A stretch of DNA of 34,813 nucleotides from assembly GCA_021604825.1 (NCBI GenBank), contig BQJS01000025.1, forward strand, positions 1 through 34,813. Direction: 5' to 3'. Below the pieces are notes generated by a model, which was not told the DNA's origin, did no database searches, and saw nothing but the letters and a program-made list of their open reading frames with translations. Made by a program: the position numbers and the translations under genes. This document shows positions 24,233 to 32,014 of this stretch, piece after piece. The first letter of the stretch is position 1. Every line of letters begins with the position of its first letter. The DNA comes from Phycisphaerae bacterium. Lineage in GTDB: Bacteria > Planctomycetota > Phycisphaerae > UBA1845.

Positions 24233-25564
24233 ATGTCTTCGATTGCTGCACCTGAGTGGAAAAGCATTTTGGACCGGATTCGGTCGCTGCATCCAGCGTT
24301 GATTCGCGGCTGGTTCAGCAGCTTGAAACCGATCGATTTAGCCGGAGGCGTTTTGCGCGTCCGCGCGGGCAACCTCAAGCAGGTGCGCTATCTCGAGGAC
24401 GAGTGTCGGTCGGTATTTATCGAGGCTGCCCAAGCCGTCATGGAGCAGTTGGTGACGACAACGTTTGAAACCGACGCTCCGAACGAGATCGCCGACGACG
24501 AAGGTTACCCACTTTCAATCTCAGAAAACAACCAGCTTCAACTCAACGACGATTATGTGTTCGACAATTTTGTGGTGGGGGCTGGCAACCGTATGGCCCA
24601 CGCGGCGGCGGTGGCTGCGGCTGAAAATCCAGGGCAGGTCTACAACCCACTGTTTATCCACGGTGACGTGGGTTTGGGAAAGACGCACCTGCTCCAGGCG
24701 ATCTGTCACGAAACCCGGCGACTCGGTACATGCCCGACGACGCTCTACATTTCGTGCGAAACCTTTGCGAATCATTTCATCGAAGCCGTCGAGCGCGGGG
24801 CGATGAATCAATTTCGCTTTCACTATCGCCACGTCGATCTGCTGGTCATCGATGACATTCAGTTTCTCGGCGCCCGCGAGCGGAGCCAGGAAGAATTCTT
24901 TCATACGTTTAACACGCTGCACCAATCGCAAAAGCAAATCGTCTTGTCGGCAGACTGCTCGCCGTCTGAGATTCCGACGCTTGAGAACCGTTTGGTGAGT
25001 CGATTCAAATCGGGGTTGGTGGCTTCGATCGACGCGCCGTGCATGGAAACGCGCATGGCCATTTTGCGAAAGAAGTCGCGTTTGCGGTGCATCGAAGTGC
25101 CCGAAGATGTGATTGAATACGTCGCGACCAATATCCACACGAACATTCGCGATCTGGAAGGGGCACTCTTGCGTCTTGATGCGATGAGCCAAGCTTCCGA
25201 CGGTACGATCGATGTGGAGCTTGCTCGAAGGGCGCTGGCTGACGGTTCAGAGGCCTCGGTGATTTCGATTCAACAGATCATCGATGTGGTCACCAGTCAC
25301 TTTGGAGTCCGGGTCAAGGATCTGCAAAGTAAGAAACGCCCGAAGTCGATCAGCCATCCGCGGCAGGTGTGCATGTTTTTGGCCCGCGAGCTGACGGAGC
25401 ATAGCCTCGAAGAGGTCGGTGGGTATTTCGGCGGGCGAGACCATTCGACGGTGCTGCACGCCAACCGAACGATCAAGAAGATGATCGACACCGACGCCAA
25501 GGTGCGCCGATCGGTCGAGAACCTGCGGGCTACGCTGCGGGCCAGGCAGAATGGCATAAGCTGA
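24233..25564 (+). CDS. dnaA: Chromosomal replication initiator protein DnaA
   Basis: This 443-residue protein has all four DnaA domains. Domain I (about 1-80) is the helicase/partner-binding part, with WKSILDRIRSLHPALIRGWFSSLKPI in two halves. A short linker (about 80-105) follows. The AAA+ domain III has Walker A GDVGLGKT (144-151), Walker B LLVIDDI (203-209) and sensor/arginine-finger regions (PTLENRLVSRFKSGL). Domain IV has the DNA-binding signature GGRDHSTVLHA at about 400-410. DnaA-ATP binds DnaA boxes and opens the origin; such boxes lie on both sides of this gene. ATG 24233 has no strong Shine-Dalgarno sequence. The Gly-Asp in Walker A (often Gly-Gly or Gly-Ser) is a mild variation. 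Confidence 0.97.
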   Translation: MSSIAAPEWKSILDRIRSLHPALIRGWFSSLKPIDLAGGVLRVRAGNLKQVRYLEDECRSVFIEAAQAVMEQLVTTTFETDAPNEIADDEGYPLSISENNQLQLNDDYVFDNFVVGAGNRMAHAAAVAAAENPGQVYNPLFIHGDVGLGKTHLLQAICHETRRLGTCPTTLYISCETFANHFIEAVERGAMNQFRFHYRHVDLLVIDDIQFLGARERSQEEFFHTFNTLHQSQKQIVLSADCSPSEIPTLENRLVSRFKSGLVASIDAPCMETRMAILRKKSRLRCIEVPEDVIEYVATNIHTNIRDLEGALLRLDAMSQASDGTIDVELARRALADGSEASVISIQQIIDVVTSHFGVRVKDLQSKKRPKSISHPRQVCMFLARELTEHSLEEVGGYFGGRDHSTVLHANRTIKKMIDTDAKVRRSVENLRATLRARQNGIS

Positions 25565-25939
25565 TATGTACACGAAAGATGCGCGACGAAGCAGTCTTGT
25601 GTGCAACGGTCCTGTGAGTAAGGGTGATGGGGATATCACCAAACGATCGCAGGACTGTCAGATGTGCAGTGAGTCAATCGCGATTGAGTCACACGATTCC
25701 ACAGGGCACCAGGTGGATTGGAGGCGCCCGTGACTGGTTGCGAGGTTGCCAACGCTGGCACTGACAAGTTATCCACGTGTTGGTGAGGTTGAAAAGATCG
25801 CTTAAGATATGGCCAAGCAAAAGCTTACCCGTGTCGTATGATCAGGAACCGCGTTTCTGACAGGGTATGGTAATAAGAAGTTCTTTATAGATTAGACTTA
25901 CACATTAAACACGTAGATTACTTTAGAAGGTCAACGTTC
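25565..25939. other. dnaA-dnaN intergenic region, candidate second part of oriC
   Basis: 375 bp without a credible gene. A DnaA box with one mismatch, TTATCCACG, lies at 25769-25777. A clearly AT-rich stretch (about 25867-25930, with GATTA repeated) lies just before the dnaN RBS AGAAGG. In many bacteria the origin is split across dnaA in this way, with the unwinding element in the dnaA-dnaN gap. The dnaN promoter should also be here. Confidence 0.5.
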
Positions 25940-27037
25940 ATGAAAGTCCGAATGAACCGGCAGGAACTCGCCGAAGCATTGGTCGCCGTTGGATCGGTGG
26001 CAGCGTCACGCACTCCCAAAGAAATCCTCGAGTGCACCATGATCGAAGCCCACAAAGATCATTGCGTCCTCATCGCGACCAACCTGGAGATCGGTATCCG
26101 CTACACGGTCGCGCAGGTTGAAGTCGACGAAACCGGACCGGTGGTCGTCGCAGCCGACAAGCTGACGCAGATCGTGCGCGAATCGACGGACGATGTTCTC
26201 GAGTTCAGCTCGGACGACAGCATCTGCCACGTGCGCGGTACGGGTGCCCACTATCAGATCTATACCAAACCACCAGCCGAGTTCCCACCGACGGCTGAGC
26301 TATCCGGCGAGCCAGATCTCACCGTCGATGCAGGTCTGCTGCGACGCATGTCAGAATGGACCGTGCTGGCCGCTGCCCGCGAGAACACGCGCTATGCCAT
26401 CAATGGTGTGCTCTGGGATCGAAAGGGCAAGGAGTTGGTGATGGTCGCGACGGATGGTCGACGACTCTCGCAGGCCAAGGGCAAGCTGGATTCAGCCGAC
26501 GGCGGTGATCTGGAGAATATTGTCCCGGTCAAGACGATGGGAATCTTCCAGCGGGTGTTGGGACCGGCTGACTCGACGGTGGCGATCAAAGCGACGGGCA
26601 ATCAGTTGGTTTTCAAGACGGCGAAAGCCACGATCAGCACGAGTTTGGTCGAAGGGCAATTCCCGAAATACCAGGATGTGATTCCAGCCAAGGGTGATCG
26701 CCTCGCGAAGATGAAGACGGCTGACCTGCTCAGTGCGGTGAAGCGTTCGGCGCTGTTGACCAACGAAGAGTCCAAGGGTGTGCGGATGGCGTTTTCGGCT
26801 GACAACTTGAAGCTCACCAGCCGAGCACCGACGCAGGGCGAATCGATGATTGAGATTCCGATCGAGTATTCGGGTGCAGATATGGAAATTGGGTTTAACC
26901 CCACGTTCCTGGTCGAGGCGTTGCGGGCGATTTCGGCTGAGGAGGTTCGGTTGGAATTGAGCGAGTCCAATCGGCCGGGTGTCTTGCGTGGTGACGAGGG
27001 CAACTTGTACGTCGTCATGCCCGTGAACTTGTCCTAA
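25940..27037 (+). CDS. dnaN: DNA polymerase III subunit beta (sliding clamp)
   Basis: This 365-residue protein has the usual length and three repeated clamp domains. It starts MKVRMNRQELAEALVAVGSV, a typical clamp N-terminus; the middle has ARENTRYAINGVLW and VATDGRRLSQAKG (about 150-182); the end has LRGDEGNLYVVMPVNL. That last segment corresponds to the conserved C-terminal strand (usual form ...YVVMPMRL) that lines the protein-binding pocket. The ring holds the replicative polymerase and other repair factors on DNA. ATG 25940 has AGAAGG 9 bases upstream. It is followed by the DciA-like gene (32-bp gap) and gyrB on the same strand, probably as one operon. Confidence 0.96.
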   Translation: MKVRMNRQELAEALVAVGSVAASRTPKEILECTMIEAHKDHCVLIATNLEIGIRYTVAQVEVDETGPVVVAADKLTQIVRESTDDVLEFSSDDSICHVRGTGAHYQIYTKPPAEFPPTAELSGEPDLTVDAGLLRRMSEWTVLAAARENTRYAINGVLWDRKGKELVMVATDGRRLSQAKGKLDSADGGDLENIVPVKTMGIFQRVLGPADSTVAIKATGNQLVFKTAKATISTSLVEGQFPKYQDVIPAKGDRLAKMKTADLLSAVKRSALLTNEESKGVRMAFSADNLKLTSRAPTQGESMIEIPIEYSGADMEIGFNPTFLVEALRAISAEEVRLELSESNRPGVLRGDEGNLYVVMPVNLS

Positions 27038-27069
27038 CCGGCTCCTATTTCTCTGATCGAGATTCGACT

Positions 27070-27453
27070 TTGGTGGAACACTCCAGCGACAACATTTCGC
27101 CTGGTCAGTTGCGATGGTGCCATGCCAATCGCCAAGCTCGAACGCGCACGAAATCGATCGGGGCATTGGCGGCGAAAGCGTCGTCTGAATTGGGTCGATC
27201 AGCCTCTCACGATGTGGCGGTTTTTGAGGCGATTTCAGCGGTTGTGGACGACGAGTTCAGGCGCTTGTGCCGGTATGGGGGCATGGCGGCTGGCAGCGTC
27301 GTAATATTGGTGAATCCAGCCGATGCGCGGTATCATAGCGTCATTCGAACGAAGTGGCATTTGCAGCTTCGCGAGCATCTTGAGCAGGTGTGCAGGGGGA
27401 CGATGATTCGGCGCATCCGGTTTGAGTTGGGGACGGATGGGGCGACGTTCTAG
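27070..27453 (+). CDS. DUF721/DciA-like protein
   Basis: This small basic protein of about 127 residues fits DUF721 in length, position and composition. The N-terminal helix is Arg-rich (LRWCHANRQARTRTKSIG), and the C-terminal KH-like domain contains VAVFEAISAVVDDEFRRLCRYGG, a strand pair VVILVNPADARYHS, and WHLQLREHLEQVCRGTMIRRIRFELG. DciA loads the replicative helicase DnaB in bacteria that lack DnaC or DnaI, and DUF721 genes commonly sit between dnaN/recF and gyrB. The start is uncertain: TTG 27070, GTG 27073 and TTG 27109 are all in frame and none has a good RBS. The gyrB start lies 84 bp downstream. Assignment rests on position plus the overall pattern rather than a decisive motif. Confidence 0.7.
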   Translation: MVEHSSDNISPGQLRWCHANRQARTRTKSIGALAAKASSELGRSASHDVAVFEAISAVVDDEFRRLCRYGGMAAGSVVILVNPADARYHSVIRTKWHLQLREHLEQVCRGTMIRRIRFELGTDGATF

Positions 27454-27537
27454 ACGGCTAAGACTTAGACGATCACTTCCGACCGGTATTCTTAAGAAAC
27501 AACGGCAAACATTAGCGGTAGCGATACTGAAAAAACG

Positions 27538-30192
27538 ATGAGTGAAGCAGCCAAACATTCGGGCCCGATCGAAACGTCTGCGGTTCCAACGAGCGAAGTT
27601 GCTCCGGACAGCGCGGTTGTCGCTTCAGATACCGGTGAGGGCGGTGGCGACTACGATGAGAGTCAGATCACCGTGCTTGAAGGCTTGGCCGCGGTTCGCA
27701 AACGTCCGGCGATGTACATCGGTGGTACGGGCGTCAATGGTCTTCATCATCTGATTTACGAAGTCGTTGACAACGCAATCGACGAGGCGATGGCTGGGTA
27801 CTGCACGAAGATTCTGGTGAAGCTCAACGCCGATGGAAGTTGCACGATTGTCGATAATGGCCGCGGTATTCCCGTTGGCCCGATGAAGCATGAGAATCCG
27901 TTGCTCAACGGCAAACCGGCGCTCGAAGTGGTGATGACGGTATTGCACTCGGGCGGTAAGTTTGATCAGAACTCTTACAAGGTCTCTGGTGGTTTGCATG
28001 GTGTGGGCGTTAGTGTTGTCAATGCGCTGGCTGAGTGGCTGGAAGTGACCGTTGAGCGCGATGGCAAAACACATTCGATGCGATTTGAGCGCGGTGATGT
28101 TGCCCGCGAATTGTCGGTCATTGGCGAAACGTCGACGAGTGGTACGCGGATCGAATTCGCACCCGATCCGGATATCTTCCCGGAGATCGTGTTCAAGCTT
28201 GACACGCTGGGCGTGCGACTTCGTGAGTTGGCGTATCTCAACGAAGGCCTCAGCATTGAAGTCGTGGATGAGACTTCCGGCAAGGAGATGTCGTTTTGTT
28301 TCGACGACGGCATCAAGCAGTTCGTCACCCACTTGGCCGGCGGGGCGGAACCAATCCATCGCGACGTGATCAAGCTCAAAGCCGAAGATCCCGAGCAGGG
28401 TTTGGCGTGCGACATTGCGTTGCAATATTCGGATAGTTACTCCGAAAACATCCTCGCGTTTGCGAACAATATTAAGAACATCGACGGCGGCATGCACATG
28501 TCGGCGTTCAAAAGCGCGTTGACGCGTGTGGCGAACAACTACGCGAAAAAGAACAATCTGGTGAAGGGTTCGGTGATTCCATCGGGCGACGATTGGCGCG
28601 AGGGGTTGACGGCTGTCGTTAGTGTTAAGGTGCCGAACCCCCAGTTTGAATCACAGACCAAGGTGCGTTTGCTCAACCCGGAAGTTGAGACGTTTGTGCA
28701 GCAAACGGTTAATGAGCAACTGCGCAACTTCCTCGAAGAGAACCCAGCCGACGCGAAAAAAATCGTGCAGCGTGGGGTGAACGCCGCCCAAGCGCGTGAA
28801 GCGGCCCGCAAAGCCCGTGACCTTGCCCGTAAGAGCGTGATGAGTACCGGCGGTTTGCCTGGCAAGCTTTGGGATTGCAGTTCCAAGAGTGCGGAAGGCA
28901 CCGAGATCTACCTGGTCGAGGGCGATTCAGCCGGTGGCAGCGCCAAACAGGGGCGCGACTCACGAACCCAGGCGATCCTTCCTTTGAAGGGTAAAATTCT
29001 AAACGTTGAGAAAGCTCGCATCGACAAAATGCTGTCGCACGACGAAATTGCGCACATCATCAAAGCCATGGGCTGCGGAATCGGCAAGGATGAATTCGAC
29101 GTTTCAAAGCGGCGTTACGACAAGCTGATCATCATGACTGACGCCGATGTCGATGGCAGTCATATTCGAACGTTGCTCCTGACGTTCTTATTCAGGCACA
29201 TGCGTCCGTTGATCGAAGAAGGGCGCGTCTACATCGCTCAGCCGCCGCTGTATCTGCTGAAGCGTGGTAAGAAAGAGCAGTACGTCCTTAACGAATCGGT
29301 GATGAATGACATGCTCACTGATTTGGGCTTGGACGAAACGTCGCTTCTGGTTCGCGATGTAGCCAGCGGGAACGGTGCTGAGCGCGAGATTCAAGGCGAC
29401 GAATTGCGTCGGTTGCTGGAGATTCTCGACGGGATCGATGAACACCGACAGTTCTTGGAGCGTCGCGGAATCGATTTTAAATCGATCGTTCTCAACAATC
29501 GGGAAGGGGGTCATTTGCCGACGATTTTCGCAGAGGTCCACAGCGAAGATTCCAATGTCGCTGACCGCCGGTTCTTTCATGACGACGCGGCGTTAGCTGC
29601 ATTCAGAGACGAATTGGCGGAGAAATGTGAACGCGTGGATTTGATCGAGGCGCGGCACATTGCGGTTGCCCGAACCAACAATGGCGACGATGACGCTGAC
29701 GCATTGTCCGACACATACATCGTGCGCCACGAATTGTCAGAATGTCGCGTGCTCGATTCGCTGATCAGTCGCCTTACGGAATTGCAGATCGACATTGCGG
29801 ATTATTTTGCGGTTCGCGAGCAACTGGTGACGGGTGAGTTAACACCAGCGCAGTATCTCTTGAAGCAAGGAACGCACGAGCCCAACGAACTCGACAATCT
29901 TGCCGACGTGCTGGCCGGTGTCAGGCGGTTGGGTAGCAGTGGCATTTCATTGAAGCGCTTCAAAGGTCTGGGCGAAATGAACGCCGAAGAGTTGTGGGAA
30001 ACCACGATGGACCGTTCCAAGCGAACGCTGCGTCGAGTGACTATCACGGACGATCCGGATGATGCGGAGCAGTTGGCGCTGGATGCTCAAGAAGCCGATC
30101 GCATGTTTCATGTGCTGATGGGCGACAGTGTCGAAGAGCGCCGACGCTTCATCGAAGAAAATGCGATCAACGCTCAGAATCTTGATGTCTAA
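27538..30192 (+). CDS. gyrB: DNA gyrase subunit B
   Basis: This 884-residue protein is longer than the approximately 640-residue minimal form, and longer than the E. coli enzyme. Residues 1-40 are a low-complexity acidic/Ser/Gly leader. The GHKL ATPase has LEGLAAVRKRPAMYIG (48-62), EVVDNAIDEA (75-84) and DNGRGIPV (106-113). GGLHGVGVSVVNAL gives the lid motif, and a transducer domain follows. The Toprim domain has EGDSAGGSAKQGRD, MLSHDEI and TDADVDGSHIRTLLLTF. A roughly 170-residue insertion (about 600-780) separates this from the C-terminal KRFKGLGEMNAEELWETTM. Such inserts occur in several gyrases. The partner gyrA is not in the window. Together with top6AB, this places two type II topoisomerases around dnaA. 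Confidence 0.97.
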   Translation: MSEAAKHSGPIETSAVPTSEVAPDSAVVASDTGEGGGDYDESQITVLEGLAAVRKRPAMYIGGTGVNGLHHLIYEVVDNAIDEAMAGYCTKILVKLNADGSCTIVDNGRGIPVGPMKHENPLLNGKPALEVVMTVLHSGGKFDQNSYKVSGGLHGVGVSVVNALAEWLEVTVERDGKTHSMRFERGDVARELSVIGETSTSGTRIEFAPDPDIFPEIVFKLDTLGVRLRELAYLNEGLSIEVVDETSGKEMSFCFDDGIKQFVTHLAGGAEPIHRDVIKLKAEDPEQGLACDIALQYSDSYSENILAFANNIKNIDGGMHMSAFKSALTRVANNYAKKNNLVKGSVIPSGDDWREGLTAVVSVKVPNPQFESQTKVRLLNPEVETFVQQTVNEQLRNFLEENPADAKKIVQRGVNAAQAREAARKARDLARKSVMSTGGLPGKLWDCSSKSAEGTEIYLVEGDSAGGSAKQGRDSRTQAILPLKGKILNVEKARIDKMLSHDEIAHIIKAMGCGIGKDEFDVSKRRYDKLIIMTDADVDGSHIRTLLLTFLFRHMRPLIEEGRVYIAQPPLYLLKRGKKEQYVLNESVMNDMLTDLGLDETSLLVRDVASGNGAEREIQGDELRRLLEILDGIDEHRQFLERRGIDFKSIVLNNREGGHLPTIFAEVHSEDSNVADRRFFHDDAALAAFRDELAEKCERVDLIEARHIAVARTNNGDDDADALSDTYIVRHELSECRVLDSLISRLTELQIDIADYFAVREQLVTGELTPAQYLLKQGTHEPNELDNLADVLAGVRRLGSSGISLKRFKGLGEMNAEELWETTMDRSKRTLRRVTITDDPDDAEQLALDAQEADRMFHVLMGDSVEERRRFIEENAINAQNLDV

Positions 30193-30662
30193 GAGGCGTG
30201 GAATGTCCAACTGAGGTGGGGTGTTCCCCCTGAATTAAACGTTCAACCCAAACCCACATCTTCGTGGTCGATCCGGTCACGGCACTCTGCATCATTCACG
30301 CCAGATTGTTGCTACCAGTTCATCCGGATGACACAATCCAGTTGCTCGATTCTTCGGATTCAACCGCGCGAAGCCAACCCGGAAACATACCATCGGGGCA
30401 GCTCCTATAACCTGTGAGAACAGGCTTAACGTCATTCCATCATTAAAGTTACAATCATTTGCGATTGCCAGTTGCCTCGGCCCAATCGGTGGTTATCATA
30501 CGGATGGAAGAAGCGTCAGGACGGTGGTCCGGGGGGATCGCCGCGGGGAAGAAGCTCCCATCAAAACGTTGCTCAAGTCGAGCTTCAATCCTCTTGCATC
30601 TCTGCCGCCTCAATGGTCTCTTCGCGAATTCAGGCAATCTGCGTGACTAGGGGAACTGGGGT
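30193..30662. other. Intergenic region after gyrB
   Basis: 470 bp with no supportable gene; the small ORFs near 30455-30705 overlap on both strands and have no domain. A short GGGG-TGTT-CCCC stem just after the gyrB stop (about 30217-30230) might contribute to termination but has no T-run. Confidence 0.5.
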
Positions 30663-31469
30663 ATGGGATCTAATGGTAAAGGGCGTCAACTGCCTTGTGT
30701 GTTGATGGACGTCAACACGCAGAATGATTTCTTGCGGGAGGATGGCTCGTGCCCGGTTGAGGGGCGTGAGGATCTCGTTAAGTCGCTGCGGCGAATGGTG
30801 GCTTGGGCGAAAAGGAACCACGCCCCTGTGATTTCTTCGGTGGATTGTCATCGCGATCGCGAAATGCGTTTCGCACGTTTGCCGGCACACTGTGTCGACG
30901 GCACACGCGGTCAGCAGAAAATCGACTTCACGTTGTTCGGTAGTTATGTGAAAATTGAGGGCGATAACACGTTGGTCGTTCCCATCGATTTATTTCGAAA
31001 TCATCAGCAGGTGATTTTCCGCAAACGCACCACTGATTTTTTGGCCAACCCCAAAGCCGATCGGTTTATCAGCAACTTGCCCGCAAAGAATTATGTCGTT
31101 TATGGCTTGGGCATTGAAGGTTCTGTCAAAGCGATTGCGCTGGGACTGCTCGCGCGGCACAAGCACGTGACAGTTGTCGTTGATGCGTGTGGGAGTTGGT
31201 GCAAGTCGGACGCGGAACAGGCGCTGCGCTTGATGGATGCCAAGGGTATCGAGTTAACGACGGTGGATCAGTTTGTTTCGACGCAGTTGCCCAGACCGAT
31301 ACGTTATCCGAGGGTGCGCATCGGGCAGGTTTCACTTCGAAACGGGATGTATGCCTCGCTCGTGCGTCCGCCGAACCTCCCGGAAGATGTCGATGCGAAT
31401 AGCGCTGGTCCTTCTGCACATTCAAACACCGCCAGCGTCAAGACCAATGGCCGCCACGCTCGCAGCTAG
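30663..31469 (+). CDS. Isochorismatase-fold (nicotinamidase-like) protein with Ser at the catalytic Cys position
   Basis: This 268-residue protein follows the cysteine-hydrolase pattern. DVNTQNDF (16-23) supplies the catalytic Asp16. The D.H...F..LP.HCVDGT.GQ block (about 61-85) resembles nicotinamidases. FRKRTTDF (119-126) supplies Lys121. The nucleophile motif, usually G-(x)4-CV-x-x-TA, reads YGLGIEGSVKAIALGLL, with Ser154 where Cys is expected. The fold should therefore be intact while normal thiol chemistry is lost. It may be a non-enzymatic binding protein or use a different mechanism. Two spare Cys (Cys12, Cys30) and Cys62/77 are not at the nucleophile position. The last about 50 residues are a low-complexity polar tail. 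The ATG at 30663 follows a G-rich tract; ATG 30705 would delete an essential strand. Confidence 0.8.
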   Translation: MGSNGKGRQLPCVLMDVNTQNDFLREDGSCPVEGREDLVKSLRRMVAWAKRNHAPVISSVDCHRDREMRFARLPAHCVDGTRGQQKIDFTLFGSYVKIEGDNTLVVPIDLFRNHQQVIFRKRTTDFLANPKADRFISNLPAKNYVVYGLGIEGSVKAIALGLLARHKHVTVVVDACGSWCKSDAEQALRLMDAKGIELTTVDQFVSTQLPRPIRYPRVRIGQVSLRNGMYASLVRPPNLPEDVDANSAGPSAHSNTASVKTNGRHARS

Positions 31470-31687
31470 ATCCAACCGACGCAACCAATTTGAAAGTTAC
31501 GAATCGCACTGAATTCGAGACTGGCTGACAGTTCACGTGAGAGGCCACTTCACTCGACCACCCACACTCCAAATGTCTTAGATTCACGAGAAAAGACTAG
31601 AAATATAGCGTCAATGGGTGCCTTGCTCCACGATTTCGGACGGATATACTAGGCGATTCTGCAGGGCGATACACCAATCGCCCAGCT

Positions 31688-31761
31688 GGCTGCGTGCCCA
31701 AGTGGACTAAGGGGGTGGATTGCAAATCCATTATTCGTCGGTTCGAATCCGACCGCAGCCT
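31688..31761 (+). tRNA. tRNA-Cys (anticodon GCA)
   Basis: Acceptor GGCTGCG (31688-31694) pairs with CGCAGCC (31754-31760), followed by discriminator T at 31761, an identity base for cysteine tRNAs. The anticodon loop TTGCAAA gives GCA. The T-arm GTCGG-TTCGAAT-CCGAC is perfect. CCA is not encoded. Confidence 0.95.
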
Positions 31762-31939
31762 TGATCGTTATTCCCCAGCCATTGATCATTCAACCTCCAC
31801 ACATTCTGCTCTTCCTTTCGAATATTAACTCAAGCGCGTTTTACGTGGTTCGCCGGATGCATCGAATCGTCAAGATTTGCTTGAAACTCGGATTGTCCGC
31901 GCAGACAAGGGTTGGGTTACGAAAACACATTTACCGGTT

Positions 31940-31979
31940 GATGTAAAAGAAAAAGGAGGGAACCAATTGGTTCCCTCCT
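31940..31979 (-). terminator. Strong terminator of the decaheme cytochrome gene
   Basis: A perfect 26-base palindrome (31954-31979, 13-bp arms, AGGAGGGAACCAA / TTGGTTCCCTCCT) is followed, on the minus strand, by TTTTTCTTTTAC (A-rich on the plus strand). It lies 35 bp after the cytochrome stop codon. With no unpaired loop bases in the palindrome the top must open by 3-4 bases. It may also stop plus-strand readthrough from the tRNA-Cys side, where the downstream T content is lower. Confidence 0.88.
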
Positions 31980-32014
31980 CTTCATTTTAGACTCGTCATG
32001 TTAAGCTACTGAGA

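Noticed and set aside
27625..28497. 290-codon ORF on the minus strand inside gyrB
   Set aside because: Exactly opposite a well-supported gyrB; composition is His/Arg-rich with no domain, typical of an antisense shadow in GC-rich DNA. The same applies to long minus ORFs in dnaA (24521-25192) and dnaN (26492-27166).
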